Source of the DNA: Eunapius fragilis | Taxonomy: Eukaryota > Porifera > Demospongiae > Spongillida > Spongillidae | Assembly: GCA_963681505.1 (NCBI GenBank) | Contig: OY811990.1 | Coordinates: 2,377,250 to 2,441,249, forward strand | DNA: 64,000 nt | Direction: 5' to 3' | Shown here: one piece after another, positions 1-9,470 of the stretch | Layout: every line of letters starts with the position of its first letter | Numbering within the stretch: the stretch's first letter is position 1 | Position numbers and translations under genes: made by a program | The notes under the pieces: generated by a model | Databases searched by the model: none | Seen by the model: the letters and a program-made list of their open reading frames with translations, nothing else | Told to the model about the DNA's origin: nothing

Positions 1-306
1 GACTCCGTGACCAGAGGTACACAACACCAGCCCAAAGCATTGCATTTGGGGTCATTCTCAGTATGCTTTTGCTTTTTGTGGATAAGGCGGCTGCCCCAGC
101 TGACAATCATTATTATTATTACTATTATTATTTAATTATTATATAATATTATAGCTGAGAACTTTGGGCATATAACTACTTTTGTAAAGAAGAACAAAGA
201 AACAATAAATAAAATTTAATTGATTAAAGTCACTCCTGCATCCTTCTCCTCCACTTCACCCGACTCCCACGAATGCACAAATTTGTAGCACAAAGGATAG
301 CAAACA
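1..306. other. AT-rich intergenic stretch
   Basis: No gene is visible here. The stretch has a TTA-rich run near 108-150 and an A-rich segment near 185-230. On the minus strand it would be downstream flank of the retrotransposon fragment that follows. Confidence 0.5.
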
Positions 307-804
307 TCAGCCTTGCCTGCACATAACCCTCACTTCACTGTTTGATTTATGCCAAGTTGCAGCAATTTTTTCTGATAGGAGGTGCATGAATGCCTTTCCT
401 TCAACACCCAGAGCCCCATCTGCAGTCACAACAAAAGGTGTAAACAAAGCATGTACACATTCAGCTGCTTGTGAGTATTTCTGTTTCTTAATGTGCTCGA
501 TAGAAGAAAGCACCGCATTTACATCCCGTTGTACATAGGAGCTGGCATCTGTGTCGACTACTCTTTCATCAAAAAAAGTAGTAGTTCGAACAGAAAGGTC
601 AGCAACTAAAGCTGGAACATTTTTCTGGACATTCGGTTTTCTTATCACTGGTTCTCTCAAAACTTCTTTATAGGCAATTGAAGCCAAGTCACCAAGGGCA
701 TCTCTTATCTCATTGTGTCTTTGAATTACTAAACCTCCCTTTCTACAGTCGAGGGCATGTCCAGTGGTGAATTGGCTACCACAACCATCACACAATGCTG
801 GCAA
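307..804 (-). pseudogene. REL-endonuclease C-terminal fragment of a non-LTR retrotransposon
   Basis: A 165-codon open frame on the minus strand encodes the domain that follows the reverse transcriptase in REL-type (restriction-like endonuclease) non-LTR elements. A zinc-binding cluster lies at residues 5-20 (CDGCG, then H-A-L-D-C). It is followed by the RHN motif (QRHNEIRD) and by the nuclease-like segment ALVADLS...DERVVDTD. In this family the nuclease nicks target DNA to prime reverse transcription. There is no reverse transcriptase upstream, so the copy is 5' truncated, and the end (SEVRVMCRQG then stop) is short of the usual C terminus. It is a different lineage from the two large elements at 26.7-30.3 kb and 59.3-62.9 kb. 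It is almost certainly dead. Confidence 0.8.
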
Positions 805-929
805 TCGTAGTAATGGTCTGTGATAATACTATACATAAAGACCTGAGCAGTGTATATATTATTATTATTATTTTTTATTTTTTTTTAATTTTAATTATTG
901 AAAATATGAATGATTTTTTTTTTAATTAT

Positions 930-968
930 TGAAAATATGAATGATTACAATTTGAAGAAATAGTTATA
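930..968 (+). repeat. 39-bp direct repeat, left copy (mate at 4307-4345)
   Basis: The 39 bases starting TGAAAATATGAATG are identical to those at 4307-4345. The two copies bracket the CPEB exon and its inserted transposons. A shorter related copy lies immediately to the left, around 896-915. Confidence 0.85.
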
Positions 969-1120
969 TATGCAAATTAGAATAGCATACAAACATGTAT
1001 GATCATACATAGATGGACATCCTCCTCAAATAGCAGGACCTTTGAACATCGTTACAAGAATAAAATGATCACATTGTGCACACCAAGAGACCCAGCAAGG
1101 TTGCTCCAGAGACCATGCAA

Positions 1121-1842
1121 TCAGGAGAGGGTGCGGGTCTGATGGCCAGGGTAGAAGTTGATTGCCCTCGGACGGTCTCCATTCTCCTTGACAAAGCACC
1201 TGTGAGTCTGGGTACCAGGTGCCGAATGTACACTGGCCCAACAGTGCTCGCAGTAGTATCTGAGGCAGTGGATGTTTCCGCAGAAGTACGGGGCCAGTCT
1301 ACCACCGCATTGTACACCGTGACATTCATCACACATCTGGTCATCTAAAACGTACGGCTTTACTTCCACCTTCTTGTCAATATCTCCATACGTCACCTGG
1401 AAGAACCGACATGACACAGCACTCATGAAGCTGACCCGTGAGGAGAATGTGACACGCCCAGCACCTTTGGGATACTTCAGCTCTGGGTCAACGTCAATGC
1501 CTGCATAGCAGACGTTGCCGTATCTCGAGTTGAAGATGTCTGCCAACTCGTGGGCCTTGAGGGGGCGTGGTACACCCCCGATGATGATGGTCTTTCGGGG
1601 ATCAATGCGTTGGGAATGGTCCATGATGAAATCGCTGTCTGTTATCTTCCATGGACGAATCTGCACCTTCTTGTTGATCTGAGTGACGCTGGATACAAAG
1701 AGGTACAGTTTACCTTCCTCACTGGCACAGCTCTTGACAAGCCGCTGGACAGATGACTCCTCTCTGAAGAGAAGAAATGCATACCCTTTGGGTGGAAAAT
1801 ACGCTTTGGACTGAGCCTTGTGCGGCCAATCCACAGTGAGGT
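1121..1842 (-). CDS. CPEB: CPEB2/3/4-type RNA-binding protein, C-terminal coding part
   Basis: The minus-strand frame encodes most of RRM1 (DWPHKAQSKAYFPPKGYAF), RRM2 (PRKTIIIGGVPRPLKAHELA, then YGNVCYAGIDVDPELKYPKG), and a C-terminal ZZ-type zinc domain (CDECHGVQCGG, then YYCEHCW and a final His). The order RRM-RRM-ZZ is that of cytoplasmic polyadenylation element binding proteins, which bind U-rich 3' UTR elements and control mRNA polyadenylation and translation. The residues resemble the CPEB2/3/4 (Orb2) branch. The stop codon lies at 1121-1123. RRM1 is cut at its start by the transposon at 1843-3556, and reading resumes in frame at 3557. No intron occurs inside this part. Whether the allele still makes protein is unknown; the insertion would break it unless it is spliced out. 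Confidence 0.88.
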
Positions 1843-2381
1843 TAGTCTCGTCCCCAGACCCATATTCCCAACAGCTGCGGGTGGATTACATCACCGCTAC
1901 GTGGAAAGTGGGTCTGGGAAATAAGAACGACGCACTTGTTCCGAGCGTCCTTCAATGTTTATGTCCAAAAATAGTACGGCAATCTAAATTTAGAACTAAT
2001 CTCGCACAATTAGAACGCAATAAGCGCTATCATTTCCGCATGATATTACTACGCGTGTTATCTATCGTTGTTTTTGGCCGTGCTGCTTCGGAGGACTGGG
2101 TGTGCTCTCCTCTCCCTTTTTCAGGCAGGGTATTACAGAACTAGCTTGTAAGCAAGGCAAAAATTCCGATGAAGTGAAAGAGTTCTCGGAAGGTTACGCC
2201 TGTATTAGCTGTTTTCGAGCAGTCAGCAGATATGTAATGCAAATATCAGCTTGTGAACACTGTGTCACAGCCCGTGGAAGTGTTTGGAGAAGACAGCTGA
2301 AACAGTGTGTCACTTTAGCCTTTCCAACTCCTCCAAGTGCAATAACGAACAGCTCCATGACAACATTTTATATAACCCACA

Positions 2382-2385
<4 letters not shown>

Positions 2386-2451
<66 letters not shown>
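2386..2451 (+). repeat. (CA)n microsatellite
   Basis: About 32 uninterrupted CA dinucleotides. The open frames through it are poly-Thr-His artefacts. Confidence 0.95.
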
Positions 2452-2454
<3 letters not shown>

Positions 2455-2929
2455 AAGGTTGCACACATATTGTGCCTACACACAACCTTTTTCCTCCCTC
2501 TAGCGCTGATGCAGTCTGGGGATGTGATTCCTTATATCCATATCAGGCTCAGGGACTGGTGTTATCTCTTCATGTGAAGCGGCCGACTAAATAGGATTAC
2601 AGGATGGCACACTATGCTTATGACCATAGCAGCACAACATACACTACCATCTCGCTTAATACACCTTTCTCTCATAGGTCCATCTGCTTCACTGCTCGCT
2701 TGGAAAGCTGTGAACGTTTCTTAATTCAGTCCATAGAGGGTTGTGAGAGGCAGGGTGAAGTCCTTGGGTGTGGCCAGTCCATTGGTCTGCTGAGATTGCT
2801 CCAGTTCCGGGCATTCCTCGGGGGAGAAAATGGCCATGTATCGTATAAACCAGTCACATGGGATGGGTGCAAACCACTCACATGTGACCATTTATATGGT
2901 GCAAAGTATGGCACGGAAGGCACCCTTCT

Positions 2930-3253
2930 CCACGTTGTGCGCCCACAATGGCATCCTTGTCCACGTTGTGCGCCCACAATGGCTGTCCACGTTGTGCGCC
3001 CACAATGGCTGTCCACGTTGTGCGCCCACAATGGCATCCTTCTCCACGTTGTGTGCCCACAATGGCATCCTTGTCCACGTTGTGCGCCCACAATGGCTGT
3101 CCACGTTGTGTGCCCACAATGGCTGTCCACGTTGTGCGCCCACAATGGCTGTCCACGTTGTGCGCCCACAATGGCTGTCCACGTTGTGCGCCCACAATGG
3201 CATCCTTGTCCACGTTGTGCGCCCACAATGGCATCCTTGTCCACGTTGTGCGC
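2930..3253 (+). repeat. 26/31-bp minisatellite inside the TIR element
   Basis: About a dozen tandem copies of a unit with core CCACGTTGTGCGCCCACAAT. Two spacer forms alternate, a short one (ggctgt, 26 bp) and a long one (ggcatccttgt or ggcatccttct, 31 bp). The core is partly self-complementary (CCACGTTGTG against CCCACAATGG). It stays open in several frames, which explains the many overlapping Cys-Ala-Pro and Trp-Ala-His-Asn ORFs. None of these is a gene. Confidence 0.95.
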
Positions 3254-3556
3254 CAGCCTAGCTCATTCTAGCCTTTGAACCGCACGCAAAAAAAACCTCC
3301 TCAATACGTGTATCTTGCTCGCACATTCCCACTTCGATGTCTAATTGAACCACACCTTCCACTTGAAATCAGGTAATCAGCAACTTGCATGTATTGTTTA
3401 GGTTACGTCAGCGTCATTACGTATATACACATCCGTCCCAATGTTTTGGGACGCTCGGAACAAGTGCGTCGTTCTTATTTCCCAGACCCACTTTCCACGT
3501 AGCGGTGATGTAATCCACCCGCAGCTGTTGGGAATATGGGTCTGGGGACGAGACTA

Positions 3557-4264
3557 CAGTGAGGTGACCGTACCGCACGAAGTGCTCTTTGATTTCATCT
3601 TGGTCGATATCAGGCGGGAGACCTCCCACGAATACTTTCCTCGAATACATTTCGTGTGCCGGTGGATGCGATCCGGACGGTGTGTTAATGGTAGTAGCGA
3701 AGGGACTCGGTGTTCGTGAACCACTGGAAATACTGCGTTCGTCTTGCGAGCGTGCCGGGTGGTCGAACCAGCAGTAGTCAAGGGCCGCACCTAGCCTGCT
3801 TCGCTCGCATCTGTTCAACATTTCACTTAGGGGGCTTGTCCAAACTATGTTTGGAAAAATTAGCGTCATTGTGACGTTAACATATTAACCCCCCCCCCCC
3901 CCCCCCACCCCTAAGCGTCATAGCGTTTTTGTTAGATTAGTAGCATGAAACATTACTCAATGTGCAGTGTAGTCTGAATAGACGTATAACTGCTGCCACT
4001 GGAGTTAACGCTGCCGCTAACTAGATGTTCCGCATTATAAAACAATACTTGTGGACAATAAAATTTTTCTTAACGTCACAGCCTCCCCCCCCCCCCCCCC
4101 CCCCTAACGTCACAATGACGCTAATTTTTCCAAACGTAGTTTGGACAAGCCCCCTTAGAAGCCTCTCGCTGCTGGAAAGCTGCCACGGTTTCATGGTATC
4201 CAGGGCGCAGGTGAACGAACTGCCAAGCGACATGGCCGATGGTCCCCAAACGCCAAATGGGTCC
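3557..4264 (-). CDS. CPEB: CPEB-type protein, upstream part of the same exon (split by a MITE)
   Basis: The minus strand carries a Ser/Pro-rich linker (RSISSGSRTPSPFA) followed by the start of RRM1 (YSRKVFVGGLPPDIDQDEI, ending GHLTV). This continues in frame into 1842 and below once the 1.7-kb element is ignored. The part upstream of the 325-bp MITE (4158-4264) encodes a short segment including DPFGVWGPSAMS, and also joins in frame (R-L-L then S-E-M-L). A polypyrimidine run and ACAACAG just before 4264 form a good 3' splice site. This is therefore best read as the last exon of a multi-exon gene rather than an intronless retrocopy. The N-terminal exons of CPEB are low-complexity and I could not find them further right. 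Confidence 0.8.
3830..4154. mobile_element. 325-bp MITE with 50-bp TIRs and TTA target duplication (PIF/Harbinger-like)
   Basis: Positions 3830-3879 and 4105-4154 are inverted copies with one mismatch in 50, beginning GGGGGCTTGTCC. TTA flanks both ends (3827-3829 and 4155-4157). A 3-bp TTA/TAA duplication is typical of PIF/Harbinger MITEs. Two poly-C tracts (about 3890-3905 and 4083-4104) lie inside. It sits within the CPEB coding exon and its removal keeps the frame. Confidence 0.88.
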
Positions 4265-4306
4265 CTGTTGTGTATCATGGAAAAAAGGAAAAAACAAAAG
4301 GAGCAG

Positions 4307-4345
4307 TGAAAATATGAATGATTACAATTTGAAGAAATAGTTATA
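4307..4345 (+). repeat. 39-bp direct repeat, right copy (mate at 930-968)
   Basis: Identical to 930-968. It lies immediately upstream (in the minus-strand sense) of the CPEB exon's 3' splice site and pyrimidine tract. Confidence 0.85.
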
Positions 4346-4389
4346 ATATTATTGGTTGTTCATACACAGTTATAACAAAAATAATACAT

Positions 4390-4904
4390 TACACACTATG
4401 AAGTATATCAATAGTTTAAGACAGGACACATCTGGTGAGGATGGCTGTGGCGTTGGCTCTCACCAGGTGAAGATTCAGCCTGCCGTAAATGTCACTTAAT
4501 ACCACTGACTTGGGCCTGCAAGTTAAGGTGGCAATCCGAGAGGCCACCTGGGAGAAAGCTTCTGTGGCTTCCTTTCCCCATGCACCATAAGTTTCAGTAA
4601 CCAAGGGAACACACAACCAGCTCAGTTCATCACACTTGGCATCATTGGCTTTATGTTTTCTATCTTCAGTGGCTCTGGCAGCTGAACCTGCAGACACTCC
4701 TGCTTCCAACAAGGTGAGAGTATTAAGCGGAGAGGTCACAGATACATCAAATGCTGCTGTCTTGCCCGTAGCCCAGTTGGTCAACAAAAGGTCGGCAGGG
4801 CGGGTGTGGCTATGGTCAGCAGTGAGGTCACTGCCAGCTTCCACCTGGACACTGAGATGAGCCCGATGGCACGTTTCAGCCAGTATAATGATCACGTGCA
4901 TAAT
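4390..4904 (-). pseudogene. 5'-truncated REL non-LTR retrotransposon, 3' end
   Basis: The minus strand encodes the C terminus of a REL-type polymerase. It contains ETCHRAHLSVQVEAGS, the nuclease segment RPADLLLTN...TAAFDVSVTSPL, and the terminal block IYGRLNLHLVRANATAIL, followed by a stop at 4416. The PAD and D-V-S residues correspond to the PD-(D/E)xK-like core. It is clearly related to the C termini at 26.8 and 59.3 kb but diverged, so it is another family of the same clade. The coding match stops abruptly at about 4895, as expected for incomplete target-primed reverse transcription. It is non-functional. Confidence 0.85.
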
Positions 4905-6229
4905 GAATCACGTGAGCAATGACAGTGCGTTTCACTCGATGTATTAACGATAGTGGATTACACTTATGGTATATCACGTGAGCATTCGCTAGTGTAATGC
5001 ACTATTTTTACTTAGTGATATTCACTGCTACTAGAATCGAGTGTATGTTACTAGAATTATCGAGTGCTATATTAATCTGGTATGTCACTAGACAATTGTA
5101 GTGACGTGCACTACATGTACCTTTTATTTACTGTGTATGCGTCCGTTTCAAATAATGAAAGCATACATCAAATGAGGCATGTATTGAAATCTTGTAATAT
5201 AATTCCACATGCAGAGAGAAATGTATAACAATGTACCAGCGCATACAATAAGCTCCAAAACAAAAATCAATGTAGCATTGAATGGTCTTATAAAAATATA
5301 ATGAGTGCTGTATACCTGCCATACATCAGCTCAAATGGAGTGTGCATTGTGGATTTCTATTTAGAGGTTCTGCCCCATGACATGATATTACAGAGGTGAT
5401 CTATACTCTTGGTTATCGACGTTGCATGGTGATCTACCAACCGTTTACATGCATGCATTGTTATTGAGGATCAAAAATCAGCTTGCATGAAGACCAAGAC
5501 TAATGCACAAGCGATACCGAGCCCCGATGCGTACGTATACGTGCACTTTCTTTGGACGAATGAATGATTCGTTTTATTTCTTCTACACCTCTAGGAACTT
5601 GAAGAAATTCAATTTCCCCCCGCCCCCCTTTCTTTAACCTTTTTGTGGTACAGTACGCCGATATCGACCGCATAGTCCATACACTTCCGTCGAGAGCTCG
5701 CTTTTGGTCCTTGTGATGCCCAGAGGGATAAGTACCATACTCCTAAAAGCTGAAAATAGCATCGTACTCATCTTCATCCATAATGCTGCAGCTGACTACT
5801 GAAAGTTAATAGCTAATAGCAGCTGCAAAGCACACCACGTGCAACTTAGAAGTCAAGGGCGGAGGTGACATTATTCAGGCCGCAGCCAGGACGTCTGGCA
5901 GGGAGGTAGGCTGATAGCACTGCGGGACTGGAGGGGGAGAGTGTGTACTTTTCTGGCTCGATGCAACAAGCGGGCGGGGCTTATAGGACCTGACACCAAC
6001 AAACAAAACCGGGACGGCCCATGCAAGCATCCGGGGCGGGGAAGGGGTGGGGGGGGGGATAGGGGTGGAGGGGAACAGTATCTGCGGAAGGGGGACAATA
6101 TCTGCTAGCAGATTATGTTCGTGGGGACAACAAAATATGCGGGGGGACAGGATCTGCTCCAACACTGGCGCACTTGATCCGTAGTTGGTTGGGCCAATGA
6201 TGGGGCGTGGCACTTATCCGGGGAAGGTG
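4905..6229. other. Intergenic, no gene recognised
   Basis: 4,900-5,110 contains repeated short motifs (CACGTGA, ACTAGAAT, CGAGTG). 5,870-6,215 is strongly G-rich on the plus strand (GGGGGGGGG near 6048 and several GGGGG runs). The proline-rich minus-strand ORFs there are compositional artefacts. Confidence 0.5.
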
Positions 6230-6375
6230 CGGGAGGGGGGCACCTCCCGCCCAGCCAGGGGGTATGGGGGAGCGCTGCAAGCTCCCCCCATCCGGGGTCT
6301 GGGGCGGAGCCCCAGGAGCAAATGCTTTTTTGCGTAGGAAAAACTCAGGAAGCTACGCAAAAAAGTGGCGTTCAA
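6230..6375. repeat. GC-rich hairpin cluster
   Basis: Three nested self-complementary segments occur in succession: GGGAGG with CCTCCC, the stem GGGGCGGAGCCCC, and TTTTTTGCGTAG with CTACGCAAAAAA about 20 bp apart. This resembles the end of a dispersed element, but I cannot define its boundaries. Confidence 0.4.
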
Positions 6376-6788
6376 GAGGCCTTTAAAATGGTACCCAATG
6401 ATATTAGCCTAATTATAATTAGCCATATTGTTTATACGCGCGTACAATCTGTGGTCCGGATAACCGCTATACACTTTTAATTAATTAAAAAACGAGGTTT
6501 TATGTAAATACACGCGCATTGCGTCGTACGTTCACGCACGCGCAGCGCCGGAGAATACTTTGATCCGAGTATAAAAGGAGCTTGCCAGGCAAGGGAATTC
6601 CCCTACGTATCACATGATTTACATCTTGGCTAGCTCGCTCAGAGATAATATATATACTATCTCTGGCTCGCTCGCAGAACTATACCGCGTGTCAATCAGA
6701 GTAGAAAAATGCACTAAAGACAAATAACGAGGACCCTGGAGACACCCAAGATTTTGCAACCACGCGTACGGAAAGTGCTAGTGGCTTC

Positions 6789-6819
<31 letters not shown>

Positions 6820-7087
6820 ACTGAGTTTGTAAATACGCATCAAAAAAGGTCATACTTTGTATAGTGTACACATGTATGATTATGTCTCTGAAGGAAACCA
6901 TTAAATGACACAACGTTATAAGGGTCAGTTGTATTATATTACGCGCTCCGTAGCAGCAAGGATTAATGGACTCATTATAGCCCCCAGAAGCTTCTTTTTG
7001 TGAAGTGTGAGTATGCTTACCTTTTAGGAAAAAAATAAATAAATAATATAAACATATACGGCACGTGACCATTGACGAAGAACTAGC
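6376..7087. other. Intergenic with poly-C/poly-A junction
   Basis: No gene is recognised. A tract of about 22 C directly followed by 10 A lies at 6788-6820. The glycine-run minus-strand ORF across it is an artefact. Confidence 0.5.
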
Positions 7088-7105
7088 GTGTACGTACATG
7101 CTATC

Positions 7106-7360
7106 ATGGAAAATACGCCAAATGCAATTCAGGTAAATAACGACAATGATCAACATATGAAAACCTATATTGCTATTGTATTCTTCAAGGTTGAAATTAC
7201 AAGTAGTATTGGGTATGTGCCCAATGACTTCTTAGAGCAACTAAACACCTTAGTGCAGTCACATAACTCTAACGGAATGTGCATCTCTGTTGTGTGCAAT
7301 CAAGTTGAAGTGTCATTTGGAGGGCAATCTGAGGAATTACACATACAAGGTATCTGTTAG
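7106..7360 (+). CDS. Unrecognised ORF upstream of a Gypsy remnant
   Basis: An open frame starting MENTPNAIQVNNDN has normal amino-acid composition and no low complexity. It contains FFKVEITSSIGYVPNDFLEQL and ends HIQGIC. It has no signal peptide and no family I recognise. It stops about 130 bp before the Ty3/Gypsy integrase remnant, so it may be the first exon of a host gene interrupted by the retrotransposon. It could also be chance. Confidence 0.25.
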   Translation: MENTPNAIQVNNDNDQHMKTYIAIVFFKVEITSSIGYVPNDFLEQLNTLVQSHNSNGMCISVVCNQVEVSFGGQSEELHIQGIC

Positions 7361-7489
7361 CACCTCATACATCTACATCCAGACCACACCCCTTGCCAAT
7401 GCTTTCATCCTGGAGATCCCAGGATGCCCTTCATGCAGCAACCTAACCACAGCCTCTCTACCAGCAAGTGGTACCACCACCCGTGAGCC

Positions 7490-8367
7490 CCAAAGGACAC
7501 ACCCAGGGTTAGACTCTCAACTGGACGGTAAGGTGATAGAATATGTAGCTTGTCAAAGTAGTCGGAAATCTCTGCGCAATGCCCCCTTACATCCTTGGGA
7601 GTGGCCAAATAAGCCTTGGGTACGGTTGCATGTAGATTTTGCAGGGCCATTTTTAGGTTAAATCCTGATGGTGATTGTTGACGCACACTCAAAATGGTTA
7701 GAGGCCTCTATTGTCAGCTCACCTTCAGCAGAACAAGCTATACGGGTTTTACGACATGTCTTTTCAACCCATGGGCTGCCTGAACTCAGACAATGGGTCC
7801 GCATTCACAAGTGCACAATTCCAGACCTTTGTCAAGCTGAATGGGTTTAGGCATGTGAAAAGTGCCCCCTATTACCCAGCCAGTAATGGGTTGGCTGAGC
7901 GTGCAGTGCAAACTGCAAAGGAAGCACTTAAGAAGACCACAGAGGATTTAGAAACCAGATTAGCTCGATTCCTCTTCCAATAAAGGCTGACACCACACTC
8001 GACTACTGCACAGCCGCCAGCAGAGTTGTTAATGGGGTGTTGTCAAAGATCTCACTTGGATTTCCTTTTTCCTAGTGTGGCACAGCGGGTACAGCAGAGT
8101 CAGGAGAGGCAGAAGACAAACCATGACCAACATGTCCAGTCTAGAACCTTTCAAGTTGGAGATGAGGTTTATGTGGTGAATCATAGAGGGTCCCCTAAGT
8201 GGATTCCTGGTGTGGTGGTCAAGTTGTTAGGACCTTTAAACTTGACAGTGAAGGTTAAGGGTGGACAGGAAGCACGCTATCATGTCGATCATGTGCGTGC
8301 CAGAACAAAGGGGGAGAAGGGAGTGACATGGATGATGATGATGATGACCCATTACCACCAGTGTTAG
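7490..8367 (+). pseudogene. Ty3/Gypsy-type integrase remnant
   Basis: The plus strand encodes an integrase in pieces. A zinc-region remnant (PGLDSQLDG...CQSS) leads to the first catalytic Asp region (WVRLHVDFAGPF) and VDAHSKWLE. A frame change near 7785 is followed by SDNGSAFTSAQF with the second Asp, YPASNGLAERAVQTAKEAL with the catalytic Glu, and a C-terminal domain (FQVGDEVYV...YHVDHVRAR). There is a nonsense codon after GPFLG (about 7660), a frameshift near 7785 and another stop near 7981. It is a dead copy, and no gag, protease or reverse transcriptase is visible upstream. Confidence 0.88.
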
Positions 8368-8529
8368 ATACTCCATAGATACTCCACCAGTGCCTACACT
8401 ACCTCCAGGGGAAGTGGATCAAGAACAGATGGTGCCTATGGATCCTGTGGAACCACCCCCACCTGCACCAGTGCTCTGATGTTCAACATGCCCTCATTGT
8501 CCCCCAGATAGATCCTAAAGGGGAAGAAG

Positions 8530-8798
8530 TGTAGTATTGTCATTTATTGTGTAATTATAATTGCCTAATTTAACCCTTAAGAACATTCTAGAAGATTCAT
8601 TGGAGGTACTTAAGCTACTGCTCAGCAGAGGAAGATCAGATCATTGGAGGCTGGCATACCGACGGATGGACGGAGGAGCGAACTGATGTTATTTGTGTGC
8701 CTATTGCTGTGTGATTCTTATTGCTGCTCTAAGCTGATATTGATTCATAACAGGCTGCCATTGGGTCACGAACGCGGGTATTCCAGTACTTCACAACA
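8530..8798 (+). mobile_element. 3' LTR of the Ty3/Gypsy remnant
   Basis: A polypurine tract (AAAGGGGAAGAAG, 8517-8529) is followed at once by TGTAGTATTG, a canonical LTR start. The sequence closes with TTCACAACA at 8798, giving TG...CA ends and a 269-bp LTR. No 5' LTR is present, so no target duplication can be checked. Confidence 0.7.
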
Positions 8799-9470
8799 CC
8801 TTGACAGGGTTTCTCAGTTCTCTTGTTAGTTTCCATTGAAAATGTGTACTATGGCAGTGCTGCATGCCTCCATCTCAGATGGTAGAGAATGTTCCATATG
8901 ACCTGAACACAACCTGTGGATCATCTCCATCATTTTTTTTATGTCCCACAAATCGTGTGGGTTTAATAATCCGGTTCTGTGAAACAATGATGCAGCACTC
9001 TTCATTTTTCCCTCTACACTGCCTATAATGTATTTATGAGGTTGAGAAAGTCGTAACATAACGAGGGTATTGGAAAATGCTGGTGTGTGACAAGGGGAAA
9101 GGAGATAGTGTTGAGAGTGACCACTGTCCCCCACACACTCACATTGAGGTCTATGACAGACCAGCGAACACACACATCTCATGTTCACAAATGGGGTTGA
9201 CAACCTGTACTCTTTGAAGTCCTCTTCACAAGCACAGGTTGATGAGGTCATAGTAATCAACACCAAACAATACATGAAATTAAGGTACCAGATCACCATG
9301 GCACTTCACTCCACCCACTGACACACCCACAATCATAATTAGGTTCATCATTGTTGCAAAAACATAGACATACTGGCTAGCTTCTGTGTATGCAGTACCT
9401 TAGGAGAAATGGTGATAAGTAAGGGTGTTGAGAGAAGAGGGTGATCGGGAGAGGTGTTTTGGTGACTTAC

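Larger units (their letters stand above)
1843..3556. mobile_element. Non-autonomous TIR transposon, perfect 108-bp inverted ends, 9-bp TSD
   Basis: Positions 1843-1950 and 3449-3556 are exact reverse complements over 108 bases, with outermost ends TAGTCTCGTCCCC. The 9-bp sequence CAGTGAGGT occurs directly on both sides (1834-1842 and 3557-3565), a target-site duplication. Removing the element and one duplication restores an uninterrupted CPEB reading frame. No transposase is visible in the 1,714 bp. The interior holds a (CA)n tract and a 26/31-bp minisatellite. A 9-bp duplication fits Mutator/Rehavkus-like elements, and Merlin (8-9 bp) is the main alternative. Identical ends imply recent insertion. 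Confidence 0.92.

Noticed and set aside
2604-3278. Long overlapping ORFs in the minisatellite
   Set aside because: The tandem unit lacks stops in several frames; this is repetition, not coding.
1121-4264. CPEB as a processed retrocopy
   Set aside because: No poly-A adjoins the 3' direct repeat, and a pyrimidine-rich 3' splice site precedes the exon. A genomic last exon is the better reading.
5871-6213. Proline-rich minus-strand ORFs
   Set aside because: They are produced by the G-rich plus strand. No start context or domain is visible.
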